From the NCBI GenBank assembly GCA_947458835.1, contig CANHBC010000013.1, positions 1 through 34,675 of the forward strand: 34,675 bases of DNA, written 5' to 3'. Both the position numbers and the translations under genes were made by a program. The DNA comes from Betaproteobacteria bacterium. GTDB taxonomy: Bacteria; Pseudomonadota; Gammaproteobacteria; Burkholderiales; CAIKXV01. This document shows, piece after piece, positions 15,618-23,671 of the stretch. Below the pieces are notes generated by a model. The model saw only the letters and a list, made by a program, of their open reading frames with translations, had not been told where the DNA came from and searched no databases. The stretch's first letter is position 1. Every line of letters starts with the position of its first letter.

Positions 15618-16619
15618 ATGATCCACCGCTTCCGAACACCCCTGCGCGCCGGAGGCCTCGCTGCATCGGCTGCGGCAGCGCTGCTCCTCGTCGCCGCCCC
15701 GGTGGCGGCACAGTCGGCCGACCGATGGCCCGCGCGGGCGATCCGCGTGCTGATCGGCTACGCGCCGGGCACCTCGATCGACATCAACGGGCGCTTCCTC
15801 GCGCAGCGCCTGTCCGAGGAGTACGGCCAGCCGGTCGTGGTCGACAACCGTCCGGGCGCCACCGGCGCCATCGCCGCCGAGGCGGTGGCCAAGGCGGCGC
15901 CGGATGGCTACACGCTGCTGGCCGGGCCTGGCTCCGGCATCGTCGCCACGCCGTGGCTGCAGAAGGTGCAGTTCGACCCGCTGCGCGACTTCACGCCGGT
16001 GGCGCTGATCGGCGAGTTCGCCTTCCTCATGGTCGCGCATCCGTCGCTGCCGGTGAAGAGCGCGCGCGACGTGCTCGCGCTCGCACGCAAGCGGCCGGGC
16101 GAGATCGCCTATGGATCCAACGGCGTGGGCAGCGCGTTCCACCTGGCCGGCGTGCTGTTCGGCGCGATGGGCAACGTCGACATCCTGCATGTGCCCTATC
16201 GCGGTGGTGGCAACGCCGCACTGGTCGACCTGACCGGCGGGCGCATCCACCTGATGTGGAACAGCCCGGTGTTCCTGCTGCCGCACGTCAAGGCCGGGCG
16301 GTTGCGGGCGATCGCGGTCACCGGACCGAAACGCGTGCCGGCGATGCCCGACGTGCCGACCATCGCCGAGTCGGGCCTGCCGGGATACAGCATGACCGGC
16401 TGGCAGGGCGTGGTCGCGCCGGCGGGCACGCCACGCGAGGTGGTGGCGCGCCTGAACGGCTCGATCGGCAAGGTGCTGGGCTCGGCCGAGGGTCGGGAGG
16501 CCTGGACCGGGCAGGGGATGGAACCGACCGTGCTGTCGCCGGAGCAGTTCGGCGCGATGCTGCGTGCCGACTTCGAGGCCTACGGCAAGCTCATCAAGCG
16601 GATCGCGAAAGAGATCTGA
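15618..16619 (+). CDS. Bug/TctC periplasmic solute-binding protein 2
   Basis: Second Bug-family binding protein, 333 residues, clearly diverged from its neighbour. Seen: a signal peptide (basic start, Ala/Leu core at about 12-30, cleavage near VAAQS), mature start RWPARAIRVLIGYAPGTSIDIN, then GQPVVVDNRPGATG, DGYTLLAG, HVPYRGGG and AGRLRAIAVTG. Asp-Ile replaces the usual Gly-Gly-Asp phosphate-like loop found in its paralogues (TSIDINGRF), so ligand contacts may differ. It has an 80-base gap from gene 1, where a weak TTGACG...TGTATC pair could be a promoter. It ends 15 bases before the convergent deacetylase, with a shared hairpin between them. Confidence 0.9.
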   Translation: MIHRFRTPLRAGGLAASAAAALLLVAAPVAAQSADRWPARAIRVLIGYAPGTSIDINGRFLAQRLSEEYGQPVVVDNRPGATGAIAAEAVAKAAPDGYTLLAGPGSGIVATPWLQKVQFDPLRDFTPVALIGEFAFLMVAHPSLPVKSARDVLALARKRPGEIAYGSNGVGSAFHLAGVLFGAMGNVDILHVPYRGGGNAALVDLTGGRIHLMWNSPVFLLPHVKAGRLRAIAVTGPKRVPAMPDVPTIAESGLPGYSMTGWQGVVAPAGTPREVVARLNGSIGKVLGSAEGREAWTGQGMEPTVLSPEQFGAMLRADFEAYGKLIKRIAKEI

Positions 16620-16643
16620 CCGGGCGGGCCTGGCTCAGCCCGG
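16620..16643. terminator. hairpin between convergent genes
   Basis: CCGGGC and GCCCGG are 12 bases apart and can pair on either strand. The right arm lies inside the deacetylase stop region. A bidirectional terminator is plausible, though no U tract is seen. Confidence 0.35.
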
Positions 16644-17489
16644 CGGCATGCCCTCGGTGGTGCCGGGCTGGTTGTCCAGCCACCACGACGCGAGTTCCCG
16701 GCAGGTCATGAAGCGGGTGCCCGGGCGCGCGGCCATGTAGCCGATGAAGTCCTCGACCACGCGTGCGCGCGCGGCGCGTCCGGATCCGTAGTCCCCCCGC
16801 GGATGCACGGTCAGCGTGACCAGCGTTCCTTCGGCATGCATCGCGTCGAACTCTTCCTTCCACGTCTTCAGCACGCGCACGTGCGAATGGCGCGGCTCGT
16901 AGAAGGTCGCGTCCTGCAGGGGCTGGAACTGCGGCAGCTCGACCAGCCGCCGCCCGTCGTCGTCCCGGACGATGTACGGCCAGTCGTCGTCCTCGAAGCT
17001 CGCGTCGTAGAGGTAGCCCAGGCGGGCGAGGTGGCCGAGCGTGGCCGGGGACAGCAGGCCGCGCGGCGCGCGCCAGCCCACCGGTGCGTGACCACAGGCC
17101 GTGGTCAGCGCCTCGTGCGCCCGCTGCAGGGTCTCGAACTCGGCCTCGCCCAGGCTGCCGTGGTCCTCGAACGCATGGCCGCGCGCGCCGATCTCATGGC
17201 CGCCCTGCAGCACTGCGTCGAGTGCAGCCGGATGGCGCTGCGCATCGGTCGCGGGCACGAACACGGTGGCCTTCGTGCCGGTGTTGGCGAAGGCCTCGAG
17301 CAGGCGAGCCAGCCCGGCGCGCATGCCATATCGGCCGTAGGAGTAGCGGCCGTACAGGTTCTCCTCGCGGGTCTCGGTCAGGTCGACCGACTCGGCGTCG
17401 AAGTTGACGGTGACCAGCACCACGCATTGTGCATTGCCGGGCCAGCGCGGGCTGGCGAGCCGGGGGAGCGAACTAGTCGAAGCTGGCAT
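16635..17489 (-). CDS. polysaccharide-deacetylase-fold protein with altered metal motif
   Basis: NodB/polysaccharide-deacetylase superfamily, 284 residues, cytoplasmic by lack of signal. Seen: motif 1 VNFDAES with D31, motif 3 GWRAPRG (138-144), and C-terminal TLTVHP with H229. In motif 2 its paralogue (17473-18285) reads IGSHGYLHES. Here the aligned string is IGARGHAFED, so both metal-ligand His positions become R103 and F107. Nearby H105 and H110 may compensate or may not. Known relatives include PuuE-type allantoinases, which act on C-N bonds rather than sugars. The start ATG has GAGGGA 5 bases upstream and overlaps the preceding gene by 17 bases, so it is coupled. It is the last gene of the operon. 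Confidence 0.85.
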   Translation of the reverse strand: MPASTSSLPRLASPRWPGNAQCVVLVTVNFDAESVDLTETREENLYGRYSYGRYGMRAGLARLLEAFANTGTKATVFVPATDAQRHPAALDAVLQGGHEIGARGHAFEDHGSLGEAEFETLQRAHEALTTACGHAPVGWRAPRGLLSPATLGHLARLGYLYDASFEDDDWPYIVRDDDGRRLVELPQFQPLQDATFYEPRHSHVRVLKTWKEEFDAMHAEGTLVTLTVHPRGDYGSGRAARARVVEDFIGYMAARPGTRFMTCRELASWWLDNQPGTTEGMPPG

Positions 17490-18285
17490 GGTTTTCCCTC
17501 ACCCAGTCGGCGAGGCCGCCGACGCTGAAGAAGCGCACGCCTTCATGGCGCTTGATGTAGGTGATCAGTTCCTCGACGATGCGCGCGCGCGCCGGCGTAC
17601 CCGAACCCCAACCGCTGCGCGCATGCACCATCAGCATGTAGTAGCCGTTCTCGTGGTAGAGACTGTCGAACTCCTGCTTCCAGTGTTCGAGTACCTCGGA
17701 GGGTGGCGTCATGCTGAAGCGGTAGAACGGGAAGTCGTCCAGGCTGTAGGCGCTGCTGGGCAGCTCCGCCATGTCGTCCTGGCGCTGGCCGTCGATCTCG
17801 ACCATGTACGGCAGGTCGTGGTCCTTGTCGCTGGAGTCGTAGCGGTAGCCCAGCCGGCGCAGCACGCGCATGGTGCGCGCACTCTTGCGCCCCGACGGCG
17901 AGCGCCAGCCGGTGGGCGGGGTGCCCATCAGGCCGGTCAGGATGTCATGCGTGCGTTCGAGCAGCCCGGCTTCCTCGTCGCCCAGCTCCCAGCTCTCGTG
18001 CAGGTAGCCGTGCGAGCCGATCTCGAAGCCGCGCTGATGGGCCTCCTGCACCAGCTCCGGGTAGCACTCGGCGTCGAAGCCCGGCATGAAGAACGTGGTC
18101 GGCACGCCATGGCGTTCGAACAGCTCCATGTAGCGCGGCATGCCGCAGCGGCCGGAGTAGCGGCCGACCGAATTCGCGCCGAGCGGGCGCAGCTTGCGCC
18201 CGGTCTCGTGCGAGGGGCCGTCGAAGTCGACGGTCAGGCAGACGGCGCAGCGCACGCCGTCGGGCCAGCGGTAACGTCCCTTCAT
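17473..18285 (-). CDS. polysaccharide-deacetylase-fold amidohydrolase
   Basis: NodB-fold hydrolase of 270 residues, likely metal-dependent. Seen: motif 1 LTVDFDGPSH with D20/D22, motif 2 SHGYLHE with H92 and H96, motif 3 GWRSPSG with R128, and the late His in MLMVHARSG (H221). No signal peptide is seen, so a cell-wall role is unlikely. Family members of this type hydrolyse N-acyl, ureido or sugar amides. A strong AAGGAGG lies 5 bases before the ATG. Its 3' end overlaps the second deacetylase by 17 bases. It lies 10 bases after the C45 hydrolase, so the two probably act on related amides (inference). Confidence 0.88.
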   Translation of the reverse strand: MKGRYRWPDGVRCAVCLTVDFDGPSHETGRKLRPLGANSVGRYSGRCGMPRYMELFERHGVPTTFFMPGFDAECYPELVQEAHQRGFEIGSHGYLHESWELGDEEAGLLERTHDILTGLMGTPPTGWRSPSGRKSARTMRVLRRLGYRYDSSDKDHDLPYMVEIDGQRQDDMAELPSSAYSLDDFPFYRFSMTPPSEVLEHWKQEFDSLYHENGYYMLMVHARSGWGSGTPARARIVEELITYIKRHEGVRFFSVGGLADWVRENHASFD

Positions 18286-18295
18286 CTGTCCTCCT

Positions 18296-19387
18296 TCAAT
18301 CGCTGCCGGGCAGGCCGACCGACCGGTACTCGGACTGGCACGGCTGGCCGGCGGCGATGTGCACCCGGTTCTCCTTCAGGTCGAACACCTGCGAGGACAC
18401 GGTCATCGTCGGCTCGCTGCCCGGGTAGTCGTGCGGATGGCGGCAGATCGAGCGCGGATGGCCGAAGTGATCGCGCAGCGCGTCCTTCACGTCCTCGACG
18501 GTGATCGAACCGATCTTCGGCTCGAGCAGCTGGCGCGCACGGAAGTCGCGGTACAGGCTGTCGCCGGTGTAGAACTTCGCGACGCCGGTGGACTGCGCGA
18601 CCACCGACTGGAAGTGGTTGGAATGGGTGAGCAGCCCGCGCTCCGGATAGACCGGGAACGCCTGCTTCGGGGAGAGTTCGAAGTCGATCGCGACGCCATC
18701 GCGATGCGCGATCAGGTAGTTGCCGGAGGCGCCGCGCGGCGCGCGCACCAGCCGGTCGATCGCGTCGTAGTAGTGGTGTGCATTGAGCACCTGCCGGCGA
18801 AGGATCGGGATCGGCACGCCGACATGCCCGCGGTCTTCGTTCGACACCAGCAGGTTGCCGCAGATTGCGATGCCGTCCTCGTTGAAGCCGTCGCGGCCGA
18901 CCATGCCCGCCTCGACGATCAGGGTCAGTGCCGGCTTGCGCTGCTGGCGGATCTTCAGCACCACGATGCTGTCGACGCAGCCGTTGCGCCAGTCCCAGTT
19001 CTTGCCGACGATCACGCCGCCGTCGCGCGTGGCCTCCGGCAGCACCGCGATGGTCGTGCATTCGGTGGCGGGCTTGAGACCCATCGCGCTGCCATACAGC
19101 AGTTCGGTGCGGCAGTTCACCGCGACGATGTCCTCGAAGGCCTGCTTTGACCCGGCGGCGATGCCCTCCAGTTCATGCAGGATGTCGAGGTCGATCTCGC
19201 GGATCGAGCGTGCGAAGGTGCGCGCCCGCTCCCGCGTGTCGGCGAGCGACAGGCCTGCCTGGCGTTCGAACGACGGCAGGTAGATGTCGAGCGTGCGCTG
19301 CACGCGGTCGGCGGCGAGCCGGCCGTGCGCCTCGCCGCAGTCGTGTGCGCTGCCTTCGATCTCGTGGACGGGGAAGGGCGTGTACAT
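18296..19387 (-). CDS. C45-type Ntn hydrolase (acyl-CoA:6-APA acyltransferase-like)
   Basis: Probable N-terminal-nucleophile amidohydrolase or acyltransferase of peptidase family C45, 363 residues. Seen: EIEGSAHDCGEAHG (9-22), a Glu-rich helix, NCRTELLYG (91-99), then ATECTTIAVLP, where C110 would be the nucleophile freed by self-cleavage. Later FNEDGIAICGNLLVSNE and ASGNYLIAHRDGVAIDFE match the family core. Known members (isopenicillin N acyltransferase) cleave just before a Cys near residue 103, so C110 is in the right place. The ATG has GGAG 6 bases upstream. It lies between the oxidoreductase and the deacetylases in one operon; substrate unknown. Confidence 0.85.
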   Translation of the reverse strand: MYTPFPVHEIEGSAHDCGEAHGRLAADRVQRTLDIYLPSFERQAGLSLADTRERARTFARSIREIDLDILHELEGIAAGSKQAFEDIVAVNCRTELLYGSAMGLKPATECTTIAVLPEATRDGGVIVGKNWDWRNGCVDSIVVLKIRQQRKPALTLIVEAGMVGRDGFNEDGIAICGNLLVSNEDRGHVGVPIPILRRQVLNAHHYYDAIDRLVRAPRGASGNYLIAHRDGVAIDFELSPKQAFPVYPERGLLTHSNHFQSVVAQSTGVAKFYTGDSLYRDFRARQLLEPKIGSITVEDVKDALRDHFGHPRSICRHPHDYPGSEPTMTVSSQVFDLKENRVHIAAGQPCQSEYRSVGLPGSD

Positions 19388-19431
19388 GTGGGGCTCCGGC
19401 TCGTCTGGCGCGCTGGCGGGTTGGCGTGGGT

Positions 19432-20460
19432 TCAGGCCCGTGCACCGGTGACTAGCACGGTCCGGCGCTCGTCGATCGACTGCATGATCGCGCGGGTCAC
19501 CTCGACCAGCGCGACGCCGGACTCGCCGTCCGGCAGGTCGGTGCGCGTGCCGGCCAGTTCCGACTCGAAGGCCTCGACCTCCAGGCGGTAGGCCGACGGC
19601 GCGGCAGTGAAGGTTTCCTCGCGGCTGCCTTCGGGCGTGGTGATGGTCAGGACATGGCGGTCGGTCCAGCGCAGCGCGGAGGTCGCGGCCATGCCGCGCG
19701 TACCCTGCAGCACGAAGTCGTTGCGCACGCTGGGCATCTCGCGCGTGGCGCGCACGACCGCCTGACAACCGGTGCCGAGCATCGCGAGCACGGAGATCGT
19801 CTCGTCCGGCAGGCCGGCGCGGCGGTCGGGGTGGGACAGCGCGGCCACCTCGGTGAACGGCAGGCCGGACACCCACTGCACCAGGTCGAGCAGGTGGACG
19901 GCCATGTCGAACAGCGCGCCGCCCTGCCTGACGTCGAGCCGCCAGGGCGCGCGCGCGCCACCCATCGGGCCGTTGCGCTCGAGTGAAACCGCGCGCAGTT
20001 CGCCCAGTTCGCCCGAGCGCACGATCTCGCGCAGCCGGCGGATCGCCGGCTCCAGGCGGATCTGGTGCGCGATGCGCAGCACCACGCCCGCCTTGTGGCA
20101 GGCCTCGGCCATCGCCGCGGCCTCGGCGAGGTCGATCGACAGCGGCTTTTCGCACAGCACGTGCTTACGGTGCCGTGCGGCCGCGAACACCGCCGCACCA
20201 TGCAGCGCGTTGGGCGTGCAGACGTAGATCGCGTCCACCGCGGGGTCTGCGGCGAGCGACTCCGGGTCGTCGTGGACGCCCGCAATGCCGTGGCGTTCGG
20301 CGAATGCGCGGGTCTTTTCGGGGGAACTGCCCAGGCAGGCGACCAGTTCGGAACCGGCGCCCTGCGTGAGGGCGGGGACCATCCACTGCTCGACCAGGCG
20401 CCCGAGGCCGACGACGCCCCAGCGAACCCTGCGGGCGTTGCCTTCCGGACCTGCGGCCAC
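19432..20460 (-). CDS. Gfo/Idh/MocA family NAD(P)-dependent oxidoreductase
   Basis: Predicted dehydrogenase of about 342 residues. Seen: an N-terminal Rossmann fold with GVVGLGRLVEQW (15-26), IYVCTPNALHG (78-88), then the family signature HVLCEKPLSID (EKP at 104-106). Downstream, GGALFDMAVHLLDLVQW gives the conserved D and H of the catalytic helix. It acts in the cytoplasm on a sugar, cyclitol or other polyol. The start is GTG at 20460 with GAGGGG about 8 bases upstream, inside an inverted repeat that could hide it. The C45 gene follows after 44 bases. The amidohydrolase ends 96 bases upstream. Confidence 0.88.
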   Translation of the reverse strand: MAAGPEGNARRVRWGVVGLGRLVEQWMVPALTQGAGSELVACLGSSPEKTRAFAERHGIAGVHDDPESLAADPAVDAIYVCTPNALHGAAVFAAARHRKHVLCEKPLSIDLAEAAAMAEACHKAGVVLRIAHQIRLEPAIRRLREIVRSGELGELRAVSLERNGPMGGARAPWRLDVRQGGALFDMAVHLLDLVQWVSGLPFTEVAALSHPDRRAGLPDETISVLAMLGTGCQAVVRATREMPSVRNDFVLQGTRGMAATSALRWTDRHVLTITTPEGSREETFTAAPSAYRLEVEAFESELAGTRTDLPDGESGVALVEVTRAIMQSIDERRTVLVTGARA

Positions 20461-20468
20461 GTCATTCC

Positions 20469-20488
20469 CCCCTCGTTCGACAGAGGGG
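20469..20488 (-). promoter_or_regulatory. inverted repeat covering the oxidoreductase ribosome site
   Basis: In the - strand RNA, CCCCTC and GAGGGG form a perfect 6-bp stem with an 8-base loop. The GAGGGG arm is the Shine-Dalgarno of the GTG at 20460. A TATACT sequence (20495-20490) just upstream is a possible -10 box without a good -35. The hairpin could lower translation, or the repeat could be an operator. Confidence 0.4.
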
Positions 20489-20556
20489 AAGTATACCTCC
20501 GCAGGGTCCGCTGCTTGACCGTCCAGGCACCCCGACCGCGAATGACCGGACCGCGG

Positions 20557-21651
20557 CTACAGTTTGCCGCCGTAGAGCTTCATCGCGTTGCCGCCGCAGA
20601 TCAGGTCACGGTCGGCGGCCGACAGGCGCCGCACTGCCTTGAGTCGGCCCACCGGGTCTTCCTCGCCCATGTCGAACGGGGCATCGGTGCCCAGCATCAC
20701 GCGGTCCGCGCCGACGCGCTCGATCAGGTAGCGCAGCGCGGCCTCGTCGTGCACCAGTGCGTCGTACCAGAACCGGCGCAGCATCTTCTCGGGCGAGGTG
20801 CGGGTGTCGGCCTTCGTGTCCTTGCGTACCTTGTGGCCGTGCACGAAGCGGCCGATCTGGTAAGGGATGTAGCCGCCGCCGTGCGCGAGCACGATCTTCA
20901 GCGTCTTCAGGTCGTCGAGCGCGCCGCTGAACATGAGGTTCGCGGCCATGATCGTGCTGTGCAGCGGATTGCCGATCAGGTTGCGCAGGTGGTAGTTCTC
21001 GGTGCCGCATTCGGGCGTGGCCGCGTTCGGGTGCGCGAAGATGAAGACCTTCAGGTCCTGCGCACGCTTGAGTACCGGACGGAAGCGTGGCTCCGACAAC
21101 TGCTCCTGCTCCACCGAGGTGCCCAGTTCGATCGAACGGAAGCCGAGGTCGCGCACGATGCGCTCGAGCTCGGCGATCGCGGCGTCCGGGTGCTGCATCG
21201 GCAGCGTGCCCATGCCCCTGAGCCGGTCGGGATATGCCGCGACCATCTTCGCGATGCCGTCGTTGGTGATGCGTGCGGCCTGCGCCGCCGCGTCGACGCC
21301 GAGCCAGTACGTCATCACCACCGGGGCCGGCGAGATGAACGACACGTCCAGCCCCTTGCGGTCCATGCCCGCGACCTTGATCGCAGGATCGGAGAACTCC
21401 GGGTACACCGGGAACGCCTGGCCGCCGTCGCGCAGGATCCGACGGCTGCCCTCGCGGGTCTCGATGGTCATCTGGAACCGCTTCGGATCGCGCTCGATCG
21501 CCTCGAGCAGTTCCGCCGGGATGACGTGGCTGTGCACGTCGATGCGTCGGCCGGCACCGGCCCGCTTCACCGTGCGCGCCGTGGATGGCTTCGCCACCGG
21601 CTGTTTCGTCGATGCCTTCGCCTGCCTGCCGTTCTTCTTCGCCGTTGCCAT
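20557..21651 (-). CDS. amidohydrolase-2 family (ACMSD-like) metal hydrolase/decarboxylase
   Basis: TIM-barrel amidohydrolase of 364 residues. Seen: H40-x-H42 in DVHSHVIP, H207 (FAHPNAA), H257 (LAHGGGY) and D323 (LGTDAPFDMG), the metal-binding set of the ACMSD/amidohydrolase-2 group, whose members decarboxylate or hydrolyse aromatic and heterocyclic acids. A Lys/Ala/Thr-rich basic tail of about 35 residues precedes the fold and is unusual. GAGGAGG lies 7 bases before the ATG. It follows the Bug protein by 56 bases in the same operon, so the imported acid may be its substrate. Confidence 0.9.
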   Translation of the reverse strand: MATAKKNGRQAKASTKQPVAKPSTARTVKRAGAGRRIDVHSHVIPAELLEAIERDPKRFQMTIETREGSRRILRDGGQAFPVYPEFSDPAIKVAGMDRKGLDVSFISPAPVVMTYWLGVDAAAQAARITNDGIAKMVAAYPDRLRGMGTLPMQHPDAAIAELERIVRDLGFRSIELGTSVEQEQLSEPRFRPVLKRAQDLKVFIFAHPNAATPECGTENYHLRNLIGNPLHSTIMAANLMFSGALDDLKTLKIVLAHGGGYIPYQIGRFVHGHKVRKDTKADTRTSPEKMLRRFWYDALVHDEAALRYLIERVGADRVMLGTDAPFDMGEEDPVGRLKAVRRLSAADRDLICGGNAMKLYGGKL

Positions 21652-21707
21652 CAGGTCGCCTCCTCGGGGTTGGATCCAGTCGGCCGGGCCGGCCGACATC
21701 TGCCGGC

Positions 21708-22682
21708 TCAATCCGGCTTTACGTTGGCCTTGCGAACCACTGCCGCCCACTTGGCGATCTCGGCGGTGATGTGCGCGCCGAAGGCCTCGGGCGTGCTGCC
21801 GACGATGTCCACGCCGATCGCGTCGAGCTTCGCCTTGAGGTCGCGGCTGGCCAGTGCCTTGACCATCGCCGCATTGGCGCTGGCGATGATCGCGCGCGGC
21901 GTGGCCGGTGGCGCGGCGATGCCGAACCAGGTGCCGGTCTCGACCCCGCCGAAGCCGGCTTCCTTCATCGTCGGCACGCCCGGCACCACTGCGTTGCGGC
22001 GCAGGTCGGCCACCGCCAGCGCGCGCAGCCGGCCGGACTTCACGAAGCCGTCCACGGCCAGCGGGCCGACGAACATCATCGGTACGTGTCCGCCGAGCAC
22101 GTCGTTCACGCCGGGCCCGGAGCTCTTGTACGGAACGTGCACGATGTCGATGCCGGCGACCATCCGGAACAGTTCGCCGGAGAGGTGGGGCGAGCTGCCG
22201 TTGCCGCCGGAGGCGTAGCTGATCGACCCGGGTTTCGCGCGCGCCAGCGCGACGAGTTCCTTCACCGAACGGGCGGGCACCGAGGGGTGCACGACCAGGA
22301 TGTTCGGCTGGGACAGGATCAGCGATACCGGCGCGAAGTCCTTCACCGGGTCGAACGGGAGCTTCATCAGGCTCGGATTGATGGTGTGCGTGGTGGTGAT
22401 CAGCAGCAGCGTGTAGCCGTCGGGCGGCGCCTTGACCATCATCTCGGAGCCGATGGTGCTGCTGGCTCCCGCGCGGTTGTCGATCAGCAACGGCTGGCCG
22501 AACGCCTCGGCGAACGCCGGCTGCACGGTGCGCGCGAGTGCGTCGGCACTGCCACCGGGCGCGAAGGGAACGATCCAGCGGATGGGCCTGGCCGGGAACT
22601 CCGCGGCGATCGCAGCGCCGGCAGGCAGCATCGCAGCAAGCAGGGGAAGCAGCGCGGCACGGATGTCCAAGGTGGCTCGCAT
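21708..22682 (-). CDS. Bug/TctC periplasmic solute-binding protein 3
   Basis: Bug-family binding protein, 324 residues, first gene of the six-gene - strand operon. Seen: a signal peptide (MRATLDIRAALLPLLAAML..., cleavage near AIAA-E), mature FPARPIRWIVPFAPGGSADAL, GQPLLIDNRAGASS, DGYTLLLIT, HVPYKSSG and SGRLRALAVAD. The start is ATG at 22682 because it opens the signal peptide; a longer frame upstream is without signal character. A TGCTACCAT string (extended -10-like) lies about 35-43 bases upstream. It likely supplies substrate recognition for the enzymes encoded after it. Confidence 0.9.
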   Translation of the reverse strand: MRATLDIRAALLPLLAAMLPAGAAIAAEFPARPIRWIVPFAPGGSADALARTVQPAFAEAFGQPLLIDNRAGASSTIGSEMMVKAPPDGYTLLLITTTHTINPSLMKLPFDPVKDFAPVSLILSQPNILVVHPSVPARSVKELVALARAKPGSISYASGGNGSSPHLSGELFRMVAGIDIVHVPYKSSGPGVNDVLGGHVPMMFVGPLAVDGFVKSGRLRALAVADLRRNAVVPGVPTMKEAGFGGVETGTWFGIAAPPATPRAIIASANAAMVKALASRDLKAKLDAIGVDIVGSTPEAFGAHITAEIAKWAAVVRKANVKPD

Positions 22683-22737
22683 CGGTCTGTGGCGCCGCCA
22701 GGATGGCCACGCCAGGCCAAAATGGTAGCAGACGCCT

Positions 22738-22746
22738 TGTGATAAT
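22738..22746 (+). promoter_or_regulatory. extended -10 promoter before the hydrolase operon
   Basis: TGT directly followed by GATAAT is an extended -10 pattern (5/6 in the hexamer). No good -35 is seen. The promoter would start transcripts near 22753, about 110 bases before the first hydrolase. Confidence 0.45.
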
Positions 22747-22760
22747 CTGTCCGAACAGCC

Positions 22761-22772
22761 TGCATCGATGCA
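22761..22772. promoter_or_regulatory. 12-bp perfect palindrome, possible operator
   Basis: TGCATCGATGCA reads the same on both strands. It sits about 8 bases downstream of the inferred start site from the -10 box at 22741-22746, where a bound repressor would block elongation. Confidence 0.4.
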
Positions 22773-22861
22773 ACGGCATCCATGCATTCCATCCACCGAC
22801 GCCCGGGCATGGAGCCGGGGCCGCTGCCGCATGCGCGGGGACGAGCACGGGGCGCCTGCCG

Positions 22862-23671
22862 ATGACCGCCGAACATCACTGGACCGCGAGCGACGGCACG
22901 CGCCTGTTCTATCGCGTGGACGATTTCACCGATCCGTGGGCCGACGCGCCGACCGTGGTGCTGCTGCACCCGGGCATGGGCAGTTCGCTGCGGCTGTTCG
23001 GCTGGGTACCGCACCTGGCGCGCCGCTTCCGCGTGGTGCGCCCGGACACGCGCGGTCATGGCCGTTCGGCCCCCGGCCCGCTCGACGGGCTCAGCCACGA
23101 CCGGCTGTCGCTCGACCTGTTCGAGCTGTTCGACCAGCTGGGCATCGCGTCCGCCCACGTGATGGGTTCCTCGGCCGGGGGCATGATCGCCGGTCAGGCG
23201 GCGATCCGCCGGCCCGAACGCTTCCGCAGCCTCGCGCTGTACTCGGCTACCGCTGGTATCCCGCCCAGCCGGCCGGCCAAGGGTGACTGGATGGCGCGCG
23301 TGGGCAAGGCGGGCGTCCGCGGGTTCCTGGAACAGACGGTGCGCGATCGCATCGGAGACGCGTCCCCCGCGCAGGTGCAGTGGTATCTCGACTCGGCCGA
23401 AGGGCTGACGGTCGAGTACCTGTCCCGCTTCGTGCCGCTGATGGCGAGCGAGGACTGGACCGAGCGGCTCGCCGCGTTCCCCTTCCCGGTGATGCTCGGG
23501 GTTCCCGACCCGGACCCGATGGTCGAGCGCGCCGAGTACGAGCGCATGCGCGGTTACGTCCGTGACTGCACGTTCGTCACCTTCCCCGGCGCAAGCCACG
23601 GCATGAGCGCGGAGATCCCGGACGCCTGTGCGCTTGCCTACCTGGCGTTCCTCGAAAAGGTTGGCCCATGA
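22862..23671 (+). CDS. alpha/beta hydrolase 1 of the DDFTDPW family
   Basis: Cytoplasmic alpha/beta hydrolase, 269 residues. Seen: an N-terminal SDGTRLFYRVDDFTDPW signature, oxyanion region LLHPGMGSS (34-42), RGHGRS, nucleophile S104 in MGSSAGG, likely acid near D216 (GVPDPDP) and H246 (GASHGM). The family includes lactonases, esterases and C-C hydrolases; the substrate cannot be named. Compared with its three paralogues it lacks the shared C-terminal RHN...PDRC block, so it is the most divergent. Its stop overlaps the next ATG (ATGA). It is first gene of the + strand operon under the extended -10 promoter. Confidence 0.88.
   Translation: MTAEHHWTASDGTRLFYRVDDFTDPWADAPTVVLLHPGMGSSLRLFGWVPHLARRFRVVRPDTRGHGRSAPGPLDGLSHDRLSLDLFELFDQLGIASAHVMGSSAGGMIAGQAAIRRPERFRSLALYSATAGIPPSRPAKGDWMARVGKAGVRGFLEQTVRDRIGDASPAQVQWYLDSAEGLTVEYLSRFVPLMASEDWTERLAAFPFPVMLGVPDPDPMVERAEYERMRGYVRDCTFVTFPGASHGMSAEIPDACALAYLAFLEKVGP

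Noticed and set aside
20065-22218. Long + strand open frame opposite the oxidoreductase, amidohydrolase and Bug 3
   Set aside because: It spans three well-defined - strand genes and has no motif.
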